A stretch of DNA of 64,000 nt from Asparagopsis taxiformis (taxonomy: Eukaryota; Rhodophyta; Florideophyceae; Bonnemaisoniales; Bonnemaisoniaceae), in the NCBI GenBank assembly GCA_030407315.1, contig JALQPE010000224.1, positions 1 through 64,000 of the forward strand, read 5' to 3'. The translations under genes and the position numbers were made by a program. Shown here piece by piece: positions 22,438-31,352 of the stretch (within the stretch, counting starts at the first letter, position 1; each line of letters begins with the position of its first letter). The notes below the pieces were generated by a model. The model was given only the letters and a program-made list of their open reading frames with translations. It did no database searches and was not told the origin of the DNA.

Positions 22438-23477
22438 TTATTTAAACGATGGCAACTGCTCTCGTACTCGATCACAGGTTGCACCATCTAACTTTCCGTC
22501 CACTAGCGAGTCAAACGTTGTAATCACCGAAGTAAGCGCAATTGTGTCAATCCAGGGTGTAGGAGTGCCGAGCACAAAGCACGGTTTGTACCTACTCCGG
22601 TAGGAGTCAGCGTCCGTTTTGGTGTACCAATGAACCATCAATTTTGCGATACGGTTTCCCTTGCGCGTAATTCTATGTGTTCTCGCCACCCAGAACGGCT
22701 CCTCATCCGTACACTGATCCCCTTTGACCACCAGAAATAACTTCTTTCCCGATTGTGTAGCACTCAGAAGACTCGGCGGCGCTGTTTCTTCGTGAATCGA
22801 GAGCGTCTCCGAATTTTCGGACTGTTGCACGATGGGCTTTTCAGAAGCTTTGGAGGGTTGAAACTGCTGCTCAGCACGCGACACTTCAATTTTGTCCGTA
22901 GGAGATTGCGGCTGTGTTTGCGTCGCTAGATGTTTGTCCATATCAGATTTCTGTACACTGCACGTGTCAATGTGCGAATTTTTCGGCGCGGATTGATGCG
23001 CTTTGTCTGCCGGCAAGCGTACTCGATGGTGAGGAGATGGAGAGCGGAGTCGCATACAACGTTCACACTCTCCCCCTTTTTTTTCTCGATCGCCAGTTGC
23101 GCAGCTTTTTTAAGTACTGTTTTGTTTGACCACTTCATCTCGCGGGAGAAGCCGAATACCTGCGTTAAGAATTGATAGCAGACGGCATTCCCGCGATATG
23201 CGTACATCTCCGACACCGGCTCATATAACGATACTAAGTAGCGCTGTCGTCTCGTACGATCATACTCAACGACGCGAAACGAGTCCCTTACTAGAGCTTC
23301 GCTGGCTGCAATTTCGAAGCAGCGACGAAAACAGCATTGTACCTTGTGCAATTCTCCATCTTCGAACTTTTTCGCTATGATTTTTGCCCTGTTCAGATTT
23401 CTCTTCCTGATAGAGGACACCTGTCCTTTCATCGCGAAAGACAGTCGGTCTATTTTAGATCCTGATGATTCGGTCAT
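22438..23477 (-). pseudogene. Core-less derivative of the DUF7869-like transposase
   Basis: The 5' frame (23477 down to about 22990) aligns with the N-terminal part of the transposase at 28172: CCF/RRCFE, RRQRYLVSL and VCYQFL match CCNKGCF, RRRYLHALL and VCCEFL. After a frame change near 23020 the second frame (to 22438) aligns with its extreme C-terminus: GDQCTDEEPFW, then a VxWY motif, against GEDCTTEMPFW and VRWY. The 300-residue catalytic region with GHTHADID is absent. The join could be a frameshift or a small intron. It could be a decayed non-autonomous copy or a domesticated or regulatory short form (ends without core), on the opposite strand to the full gene. Confidence 0.65.
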
Positions 23478-24836
23478 TGTTGATGGAGGTGGTATGGGGC
23501 GAAAGTATCGGGGACTTGCAGCACATGTCCTGCTTTATACCAGAACGGGAACCAGCTTCTAATCAGTTATAAACGTTCAGGATGTAAATATGTCACAAAT
23601 GAGCGCTTTCTGTACTTTTCGGAACGAGATGTATTCTTGAATTATGAGCCTTGAATCCATCGATCTCATTGGACGCCCGGAACTCTCTTGAATTGAAGGA
23701 TTCCAGCGTGTCAGTCGTAGTTCAACCAGCAATGACTGTGGAAAGACATGTTATCTGTCTGATCTCTAATCCGAATACTCTTGGTGGGAACGATTCATTA
23801 TCTGCTCCCGTTATTATTACACATGTTCGTAGAACAATATTCTGTTCATTGAATGGAGTCATAATGTAAATGTTCTACCATTTATATGTATCAAGTAGCA
23901 TGCTATTGCACCTGAACCTTGTAAACACCATTTTAGTTGTACAAAAATCGAATCAAGCTTCTGTAGTTTGAGAACAGTACGACGTTCTACTTTTCGGCAG
24001 GCCTGCTTTGTGCACCGTTCAAGCAATAATAATGTTCTTTCGGTCTGAGTTTCTATTTCTAATATGCATTGTTTATCGTCTAAGTTGCAGTGGGTAGGAA
24101 TGTACTCTAAGGTGTAATGTAGGATATGGAATGTAGTAAGGGATGAAAGAAACCTGGTAGCTGCGCTGTTTACTGAAAAATGGCATTGCAATTGGGACAT
24201 GAGAATGGTTTTTCGGTGTGAAAGATACTCTGACCTGTTCGGTAATATTGGTATCGGAGGGGAAGGTGGCGAAACCTGTTCAGAAATTCTTGCTATTAGC
24301 AGCAAAAAGATGATGTGTACGGCCCATTTCCTGTATAGGAAATAGTCCTGGTGAGATGGGCCATTCCTGGGAAATATGAAAAAAAAATATGCCAAGTGTT
24401 GTGAGCAATATAGCAAATCAGATTGCCAAATCATTCCATCATCTGGATAGACACGGCCCGGCGCAATATAATTTTTACAATACCCCGCTACTGATATTTC
24501 TGATTGGCAATCATTGGGAGAGTGCTTGCGTCTCCTATCCACTTCAATTGTCTCCCTAGTAATGGGAACCACGATACACGGGCCACCACCGCCGTCGTAA
24601 TCCGGTTTGAGCCGTGTCGTGCCCTGCATGGCAAAGATGCTTCACCATGCATAGTACACTGGCCCAAACCCGAAATGACCGTTCACATTCGAAGTACACT
24701 ATACTTGAGTATGGCGTTCATGACAATCATTTCAAGTCCTTCATGCGAAGGTGCGAGAAATTGATACAGAGTTTTATAGCTTCTGTTTCCCCTTCATTTC
24801 TTACCCGGCACTTTTTTTATTTCAGAACTGGATGAC
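23478..24836. other. Intergenic, no confident gene
   Basis: A/T-rich. A 256-codon minus frame (23859-24629) has no recognisable domain and unremarkable composition and is not called. A TTTTTTTATTTCAG tract at about 24809-24824, directly upstream of the ATG at 24837, could be a 3' splice site, so a short upstream exon of the methyltransferase gene is possible. Confidence 0.4.
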
Positions 24837-27218
24837 ATGACGAGATTCTTCAAGAGGAGTGGGTCCAGACTCAGTTCCAAATCAGGTCCTCCAGAAGAGG
24901 AACCGGGTACTTCCACCATGAAGCACACTAATACTGCCTTATTTGCAGACGTCATGGAAGGGTCTACGAACACACGTGTTGATCCGCGGGCATGCATCCC
25001 ACTCACTGCTGTTCGACAAGTGGTGCGCTCTGGTGTGTTGCGATTGAAGTCGATATTTTCTGGAAACATGAAGTCAGCACAATGTCAAGAACAAGATGAA
25101 ACAAACGGAATTGATGGATTCATTTCGGGTTCCGACAATGCGATCGTAGTCGAGTTGACCGGGTCGTTTCAGCGCCCCATTATTGACTTTTTCAAAACGA
25201 TACGCGGTCCTCAGGGTGATTTTCTTTCTGACAGTGAGGCGAAAGAGAAGTCCGAATGCCGTTCCGTTTGGTACGGAGTTGTTGACGGTATGCACAGACT
25301 GACTGCAATCCAGGAGTTAATGGATGAGAACCCGGAGAGGTGGGACTCTTTTACGTGGCCTGTCACGATACTGAAAGGAGGTCATTCTATCCAAGTTCTG
25401 AAACAACTAGGCAGACATCAGAACCGAAAGCATGATGCAACACTATATGTCGAAACCACGTTCTATGATATCCTGAGCGGAATGAAAGAAGAATCCCACC
25501 GGATGCAGAGCATGACCTCAAAGCCACCTACAGCCAAACAAGTTGCTGCCGCATATTATGGTTGCTCCCACCTCAAGGATAACACCGTCAGACAGACTGC
25601 TGCGACGGCATTGCGCCTTCCTGCGCGAGTGATCGAAGAGATTGGAACAATTATGAATTCGGAGCATCCAGACTTGGCAGAACCTCCTTCTAGCAACAGT
25701 ATGGCAGTGAAAACTCGGAGAAAGGGTACTAATACCCCAATGACAAGCGTTGACTGTCGCGTGTATCGCAAATTTGTGAATATAACATCTTTGAAATCTG
25801 CAACCAAGTTCATGAACGCTTCGGGTACTGATGCTGAAGAAGTTCAAGTTCATACTCTTTACAGGCTTCGGGGAATCTCCAGATTGAATAAATTCAAACC
25901 AGTATCATACAAAGATACCCTCCAGCAATACGAATACACATGCGCAGCGATGAAAGAAGCGCGTAAGTTCGAGGTTCTTCATGAAGGACAGGTATGGCCA
26001 AAGGGCATGGAATCAATCAAGCAGAATCTACTTCGCTCATCAAAGTTCGATACTGATGTTATGGAGAACATGGGAAATGATTATAATATTCTGGATGCTC
26101 TTTTGAAGCAGTACCGGAAAGTTTGCCCTCAAATTGCTCCCATGAAGGAAAAGAAGTATCGGGAAAGCCATCGAAAAGACCCAGATCCCGATTCTTTCTG
26201 TCAGGAAATTGGCAAGACGGCAGCCGATAACGAAAATGCAGATACAAGGGACGCGAAAGAAGAGAAACAAAAAGATGTCTCGAAGGAAGATAGTGTTCCT
26301 CAACTAGGCTCCGAAATATGTGATGAGGATATAGTCTCAGTACCGAAGATGAGCCAGATAACGCAAGAATCTGTACAAGATGAAGTCGACGCTTCTGAAA
26401 AGGTTATCACCGGACCGAAAACTTCTATTCCAGTCGACCGAATGATAACAGAGAACGATGTCTCTGCTTCACCTAGTATCAACTCAGACCGCCTCAACCT
26501 TCATTCTAAACGCGGTTCATCTGGTACGAATGAGCCAGAAAGAAAATATTACGTTCTGGAAATGGGAATTACATGCTATCAGATGAAATGGCAGGACTTC
26601 AACAAGGAAATATGGACAGATGAGTACCCTCTTCAGGATTTAGTTCTTACAGACCCTCCGTATGGAACTCCGAATTCTAAATCCCTTCGTAATACCGCAT
26701 ATAACAATTTCACAAGTGATAAGGAAATCAATGCATTATGCCAGTTTGCAAGGAGAGCCTTGAAGCCAGGTGGCTGGTTTTTCTGTTTTGTATCATTCCG
26801 AAACTTTCCAGCATTCCTGCATGAGCTGAGAAACGTCGGTTTCGACGGTCCGGAATACCCTTTCGTATTCATGAAAGACACGAACACTGTACAAGCACAT
26901 CGCGGAGATATGTTCCCACAAAACGCGTGCGAGTTTGCAGTTGTTGCCAGGGCTCCCGGACATCGTAAGGACGGTTTCAAGCCAGACCTTCGAAGCCAAT
27001 ATCACCTCGTCCCAACAGAAACGAAACGTAAATTCGCTGCAATGTCCAGAATTCCTGTTTCGAAAGACAAACTTCTCACTCCAGGAACAAAATCTCCTGT
27101 TCTAACAGAAGAGAAACATATTGGAATGTTATCCGAGATAATCAACACGTTTGTTCTGAGAGGGGTTCAGTTATTGATGTTTACGGAGGAACACTTACTA
27201 CTGCGATCGCAGCGATGA
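24837..27218 (+). CDS. ParB-like domain fused to DPPY amino-methyltransferase (main frame)
   Basis: The open frame of 793 residues starts at the first ATG. Residues about 100-200 hold a ParB/sulfiredoxin-like domain with VVDGMHR (D150, H153, R154). A helical region follows, then an acidic linker (440-560). The methyltransferase domain begins near 570 and has TDPPYGT (D606-P-P-Y609), the motif IV of N6-adenine and N4-cytosine DNA methyltransferases, then RALKPGGWFF. The SAM-binding motif I is not in this frame. It appears just after the end, in another frame (27164-27385), which gives the order IV then I of beta-class enzymes. The frame therefore seems broken by a one-base loss near 27162. Expected activity, if repaired or misread, is DNA base methylation. 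It lies 950 bp upstream of the transposase gene on the same strand. Confidence 0.75.
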   Translation: MTRFFKRSGSRLSSKSGPPEEEPGTSTMKHTNTALFADVMEGSTNTRVDPRACIPLTAVRQVVRSGVLRLKSIFSGNMKSAQCQEQDETNGIDGFISGSDNAIVVELTGSFQRPIIDFFKTIRGPQGDFLSDSEAKEKSECRSVWYGVVDGMHRLTAIQELMDENPERWDSFTWPVTILKGGHSIQVLKQLGRHQNRKHDATLYVETTFYDILSGMKEESHRMQSMTSKPPTAKQVAAAYYGCSHLKDNTVRQTAATALRLPARVIEEIGTIMNSEHPDLAEPPSSNSMAVKTRRKGTNTPMTSVDCRVYRKFVNITSLKSATKFMNASGTDAEEVQVHTLYRLRGISRLNKFKPVSYKDTLQQYEYTCAAMKEARKFEVLHEGQVWPKGMESIKQNLLRSSKFDTDVMENMGNDYNILDALLKQYRKVCPQIAPMKEKKYRESHRKDPDPDSFCQEIGKTAADNENADTRDAKEEKQKDVSKEDSVPQLGSEICDEDIVSVPKMSQITQESVQDEVDASEKVITGPKTSIPVDRMITENDVSASPSINSDRLNLHSKRGSSGTNEPERKYYVLEMGITCYQMKWQDFNKEIWTDEYPLQDLVLTDPPYGTPNSKSLRNTAYNNFTSDKEINALCQFARRALKPGGWFFCFVSFRNFPAFLHELRNVGFDGPEYPFVFMKDTNTVQAHRGDMFPQNACEFAVVARAPGHRKDGFKPDLRSQYHLVPTETKRKFAAMSRIPVSKDKLLTPGTKSPVLTEEKHIGMLSEIINTFVLRGVQLLMFTEEHLLLRSQR

Positions 27219-27385
27219 AGACAGCCCGTTCATGTGTGGTTGTGGAAGCTAGTACCAAGATTTTCCGTCTCGCTCATGAAAGACTTCGTTCTATTGCCGA
27301 TGCTTTGTATCATAATGATCTGAGATCACGTATCGGATCGAAGAAGAGGAGAACAGGAATCAAGCAGAGGATGGCGTTCTGCTAA
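27164..27385 (+). pseudogene. Frameshifted SAM-binding motif I of the methyltransferase
   Basis: In this frame the sequence reads SVIDVYGGTLTTAIAAMKTA, followed by VVVE, the pattern of motif I (glycine loop, then acidic residue ending the second strand) in beta-class amino-methyltransferases. It continues the 24837 gene after a one-base loss in a GGGG run at 27162-27165. The likely sense leaves this frame around 27316-27330. Confidence 0.7.
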
Positions 27386-27774
27386 GCCAACCGAAAATCT
27401 GTTCGCTACAGAAAAAGGGAAAAGATGATAATACAAATGCCGGTAAATCCACTATCGAAGGAATAGAGAGAGTACTGGAAGGAGGAGATTCTGTTGAACT
27501 ATACATTTTGGATCAGGTCGTCGGAAAAGCGTCTCTCCTTTGTGCAGGAACTAGTGATGAGAGGTTCCAAACTACAATACAAAATGTACCTCTAGCGAAC
27601 TTTCAAGGTCAGGATCAGAAACTTGTATCTTGTTATATGTTCGAACCGAACGAATGTTGTTTGGATTGTCCTTACCCGTACAAATACGGTGGTATTGAAC
27701 CTCCTCCTGGAACTTTGAAAGGGCTGAACGGGATATTCGCATGGGACTTGAACAAGATGAGGCCGTTGTCTTAG
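27319..27774 (+). pseudogene. Frameshifted C-terminal WD-MRP module of the methyltransferase gene
   Basis: The frame is open from a stop at 27316-27318 with no ATG at its start. An acidic linker leads into a module of about 80 residues aligning with residues 40-125 of the ParB-like protein at 12241: CPYPYKYGG...PPGT...FAWDLNKMRP against LPFPYMFDG...PPET...YPWDTRMMRP. It is the natural third piece of the 24837 gene, after a second one-base frame change near 27320. Confidence 0.65.
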
Positions 27775-28171
27775 TCTTATTACGTATAGTTTCGCTCGGC
27801 AGATTTGAACAAAACCGCTGCAATAAACCTTTAGCTCTGTTTCATACCATTTGTAAACCTTCAGAGAGGAAAGATTGTTGTCATTTTTCCCCGTAATCAT
27901 GGGCGCATGAAGAGGACAAATCAACCAATCCGCCATACTCCATTCACAACAGAGATTGATTTGACATAGGTATTTGGCGCTGTATCCTGGGCCAACTATC
28001 GCCGTCGAGGAGGCTACTCTGCATCCATATTAGATGAACGTCTCACCGGTGTCATTCCTACTCACCATGCATCTTGATCAACCGATATACTCGTCTTGCA
28101 GCCATCTCTTTTCCACGCTACCTGCAAATCTAACTACCGTTCAGAGATAATTCGTTCTGCTCCCACTGCAG
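27775..28171. other. Intergenic spacer, nothing recognised
   Basis: About 400 bp between the methyltransferase gene and the transposase gene. Only short shadow frames. CCACTGCAG directly precedes the transposase ATG and could also be a 3' splice site. Confidence 0.4.
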
Positions 28172-29212
28172 ATGGCTCCGCGTTTTCATCTCGCCAAAGC
28201 TAGGAATGGCGCACTGGAGAAAGCCGAATCATACATGAAATCTCTTTCTAGGGACTCCGAATCAGAACACGCTCCTTCTGTTGAAACCATATCTATGCCG
28301 CGTAGCCACGATGAAGTGATGCATGGAATAGTGGGTACTTCTTCCGACTCTTTCCGATCCACGGCTTCGACGTATAAACCATTTTCACGACTACAACACA
28401 GGAAGAATTATGAAAGTGTGACGAGGTCCAGTTCAGTTCGTCGAAAGAGCAGCATGCTAGAGAGGCGGGTGAAATTCAGTTTGGCACTGCCCAAAACAGA
28501 TATAAGACGAATACCATGCTGCAATAAGGGATGCTTCAGAAAAACCGACTATGTTTTCCTTCGGAATGAAGCAGAACGAGTTTTGTTGTACAACAGGGAC
28601 GATCGCCGGAGGTATCTGCACGCTCTACTGGAACCAAACAGTAACCGGTTCTACTTCTCTCGGAAGCCTGTGTGTTGCGAATTCCTCGAGTTCAGCTTCA
28701 AGTTTTCACGGCACCTGCAGACCTCGGTAAAGAAAGCTTGCCAGAATGGGAGTCTTCAATTTATGGCTTCTCCGAAACGAATTTCTGGCTCTCCACATAG
28801 AGATGCAGTGATCTGCTTCCTTGAACGCTTGTCTGCCTCGACTGCTGATATGATGCCAGACAGTGGAGAGAAGCATCTACCTCTTTTCGAGAAGAAGGCT
28901 GTGTACGAGATGTTCTGCGACCAATTTACGTTATTATACTCGAACCGGAACCCACCAACTTTGAGCTACTTCTACAACACCTGGAACACGTTTTGTGCGA
29001 ATATCAAGGTTCGGCGTGTCCAGAGGTTCACGAAATGTTCGGAATGTGAGTACATACGTGATAAACTGGAAGCCATCGGGACAGATATTCAACGCACTGC
29101 TCCGCTTCTGGAACGTCGCCAGCGTCATATCGAGATGGTGGCACGGGAACGCAGGGAGTATCAAAGAAGTGTGAAGAAGCGTCACTATATCCCTACAGGT
29201 TCACGTCTCTGA
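28172..29212 (+). CDS. DUF7869-like transposase, N-terminal part
   Basis: 346 codons from the ATG at 28172. After a basic leader (1-100), residues 110-200 contain a Cys/Arg-rich domain (CCNKGCF, RRRYLHALL, VCCEFL), probably DNA-binding, which recurs in the derivative at 22438-23477. Near 285 a CSECEYIRDKL motif leads into a coiled stretch of charged residues (ERREYQRSVKKRH) typical of the region just before the catalytic core in this family. The stop at 29210 comes too early: the core continues in another frame from about 29190. A one-base loss in the CCC run at 29191-29193 explains this. Confidence 0.7.
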   Translation: MAPRFHLAKARNGALEKAESYMKSLSRDSESEHAPSVETISMPRSHDEVMHGIVGTSSDSFRSTASTYKPFSRLQHRKNYESVTRSSSVRRKSSMLERRVKFSLALPKTDIRRIPCCNKGCFRKTDYVFLRNEAERVLLYNRDDRRRYLHALLEPNSNRFYFSRKPVCCEFLEFSFKFSRHLQTSVKKACQNGSLQFMASPKRISGSPHRDAVICFLERLSASTADMMPDSGEKHLPLFEKKAVYEMFCDQFTLLYSNRNPPTLSYFYNTWNTFCANIKVRRVQRFTKCSECEYIRDKLEAIGTDIQRTAPLLERRQRHIEMVARERREYQRSVKKRHYIPTGSRL

Positions 29213-30546
29213 TCGTAGACGGGGCTGATCAATCAGGATACGGTCTTCCCCATTTCACGGTATGTACAAAAGCGACTGTTGGTCATGGTTTGAAGGTGAG
29301 ACTCATAGGTGTTCTCGAATATGGTGTCCGAAAGCATCTTTCGTTGTACACACTTACCGCTGAATTCGAAACTGGGGCAAATCATATCATCGAGGCAATT
29401 CACAGGACTCTTACGAAAAAGGCTATGGGTTCTAGTCTTCAGGGAACACTGTACTTGCAGGTAGACAATTACACAAGAGAGAACAACAACACGTTTCTGT
29501 TTTGCTATCTAGAATGTCTCGTTGCTTGGGGTGTATTTGAAGAAGTACACGCTTCTTTCCTACCCATCGGCCACACACATGCAGACATCGACCAGGCCTT
29601 TAGCTGTACCTCTCGCAGGCTACGTTCCCACAACGCCGTCACTATGGAAGATTTAGTTGAACAATTCAGAGTGTCCTATACTCCGGAACCCTCTGTCTCT
29701 CGTATGTTGCACGTGGCAAACTTCTCCGGTCTCTGCCGGAGTGAGAATTCGGTTGGAAAAGTGCATGCTTTCTCAAAATTCAGATACTTCAGGTTTCACC
29801 GATCCCAAGATACAGGAAAAAGCTATGACTTCTACAGAACTGCATGCGATGTTAAGATATTTTGTGAAGACAACTGGAAGCCTCTCCCAGTTCTCACTCC
29901 GGGGCTGAATGGTTTCCTGGTTAAGCCTCCTGAACTGAAACGAACACCGAGTAATATCATACGTTCTCCTCCAGATCGACATGAGGTCCTGCTCCGTTTT
30001 CGTTCGGAAGAGAGCAGGGTCAATAACAATTCTAAAATGGATCAGCTACATGAGCTTCTACGACAGGTTTATGAGGAAAGGGAAGATTCTTTTCATTGGA
30101 ACCTCACCGAATGTTTCGAGATGAATGGCATGTATCGAAAAGGGAATCGGAACGTCGTCCCGATAGAGGAGGAACTCATGTCGACTGCAGATTGCATACC
30201 ACCATCAGACTTGCCCTACTCGGTGAATCGCTTCGTGGCTGTAAATGGAGAAGACTGTACTACTGAGATGCCGTTCTGGCTAGGACAAATTATGCGTTGT
30301 AAGGAAAACAACGAAGGGGTTATTTGTCAGCTGTGTGTTCGGTGGTACGAGTTCTACGATGGAAGAGACGCATGGTCAGGTAAGTATAGGCCTGCCATGC
30401 TTCGCAAGGGGAGAACAACAGTGGCTTGGAAGGGACATATTTCGGTTGACACCGTCATTGCAGAGTTCCCTTCACTAACAAACAAGATGATAAGAGCTGG
30501 AATAGAGAAAGAGATCAGGTCAGGCCTGGCGTCTATTCCGAAGTAA
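29185..30546 (+). CDS. DUF7869-like transposase, catalytic and C-terminal part
   Basis: This frame carries on the 28172 gene. It reads FTSLIVDGADQSGYGLPHF, then VDNYTRENNNTF (about 29460) and GHTHADIDQAFS (about 29570-29600). These are the hallmark acidic and histidine motifs of DUF7869, a family widespread in plants, algae and protists and probably RNase H-like. The family assignment is from memory of these motifs. The last 100 residues (FVAVNGEDC, VRWY) resemble a small beta domain and are shared with the derivative at 22438. Position next to the right terminal repeat makes it the likely mobilising enzyme of the element. The frameshift at its 5' end means that, as written, no full-length protein is made. 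Confidence 0.7.
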   Translation, partial: LYPYRFTSLIVDGADQSGYGLPHFTVCTKATVGHGLKVRLIGVLEYGVRKHLSLYTLTAEFETGANHIIEAIHRTLTKKAMGSSLQGTLYLQVDNYTRENNNTFLFCYLECLVAWGVFEEVHASFLPIGHTHADIDQAFSCTSRRLRSHNAVTMEDLVEQFRVSYTPEPSVSRMLHVANFSGLCRSENSVGKVHAFSKFRYFRFHRSQDTGKSYDFYRTACDVKIFCEDNWKPLPVLTPGLNGFLVKPPELKRTPSNIIRSPPDRHEVLLRFRSEESRVNNNSKMDQLHELLRQVYEEREDSFHWNLTECFEMNGMYRKGNRNVVPIEEELMSTADCIPPSDLPYSVNRFVAVNGEDCTTEMPFWLGQIMRCKENNEGVICQLCVRWYEFYDGRDAWSGKYRPAMLRKGRTTVAWKGHISVDTVIAEFPSLTNKMIRAGIEKEIRSGLASIPK

Positions 30547-30694
30547 AAACGCCTCGTCTTCGACGACACAAGTAGTTCAATCAACTTTGTTATCCTATTC
30601 AATCAATATGAAAAATATCTCTCATGTTCAATCAACTTCAGAAAGTTGGATTCTGGTTTGGAAAGTACGTTCTGTGCATAGCGAAATCAGTGTT

Positions 30695-30862
30695 GGTCCT
30701 AGTATTCCGCCATATATACTAGAGAAAGTGAACGTCCGCATCCAAAAAATTTTTATTTTTTTTCTGGACGCGGACGTTCATTTGTTCTAGTAAATCTCGG
30801 GGCCGACTAGGACCCGTACTAGAGAGACTGGACGTCCGCGTCCACTTCCGAAAACACAGACG
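30695..30862 (-). repeat. Right terminal inverted repeat (about 168 bp)
   Basis: Inverted partner of 3256-3421. The outer end AACACAGACG stops at 30862; the next bases are the interior of a retrotransposon integrase gene. The inner end carries GGTCCTAGTATTCCGCC. Confidence 0.8.
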
Positions 30863-30863
30863 A

Positions 30864-31352
30864 ACGCTGAAGGCCGCGCAGGCACTTTATAAACGAAATT
30901 TCGACAAGCGAGTCCGTGTCTCGAATCGAAACATCCGCGCGGGGGAATACGTATTCATCAACCCGACGGACGGGACTACGAAGGGCACGAAGCTCGGCAA
31001 CCACGCGTTGGGAACGTTCCGCGTACTACGTAACGACGTACGAACGTTCGTCATCCAACGAGGAGACGTAGTTGAACGTGTCAACTCGGACCGCGTTGCG
31101 TACGCGCCTACGCCGGCGAACGCGCCCCCGCCGGAGCCATACGATGCCACCGAGGCAGATCTCGACAAGAACCGCGACGGTCCGTCGTATGTAGTAGACG
31201 ACCTACTTAAACATCGCGTAAACGAAGATGGCACCCTAGACTTCCTCGTGAAGTGGGTCGGGTATCGTACCCCTACGTGGGAGCCCCGCCGGAACGTATC
31301 CGAAGAGAGCGTCTTTCGATACTTCGCACGCGTGCGACGAGCAACAACGTGA
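30864..31352 (+). pseudogene. Ty3/gypsy integrase C-terminus with chromodomain (5'-truncated)
   Basis: Open from the boundary of the upstream element to the stop at 31350-31352, with no start codon of its own. The first part (KAAQALYKRNFDKRVR, then AGEYVFINP) matches the post-core region of Ty3/gypsy integrases. Residues about 108-160 form a chromodomain (YVVDDLL, FLVKWVGY, TWEP), the targeting module of chromoviruses. The core and everything upstream are missing because the transposon terminus cuts it at 30862/30863. Together with the 3' region and the LTR at 33667 it is the 3' end of an older retroelement. Confidence 0.85.

Larger units (their letters stand above)
3256..30862 (+). mobile_element. 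Putative giant TIR DNA transposon (27.6 kb), possibly nested
   Basis: The outer boundaries are the inverted repeats at 3256-3421 and 30695-30862. The transposase-like gene stops only about 150 bp inside the right repeat, as expected of an autonomous element. Cargo is two ParB-like genes, a 2OG dioxygenase-like gene and an amino-methyltransferase. The right-hand outside neighbour is the interior of a retrotransposon (integrase C-terminus). No target-site duplication longer than 2 bp is visible. An additional right-type terminus at 19463 allows another reading: one element 3256-19463 and a second one ending at 30862 whose left end is lost or not recognised. Confidence 0.5.

Noticed and set aside
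23859..24629. 256-codon open frame on the minus strand
   Set aside because: No domain, no strong start context, uneven composition and no similarity to neighbours; could be chance in an A/T-rich stretch.
24836..30546. Bacterial or phage contamination as source of the ParB-methyltransferase
   Set aside because: It lies on the same contig and strand as a eukaryotic-type transposase and within repeats shared with the rest of the window; no ribosome-binding sites or operon spacing.
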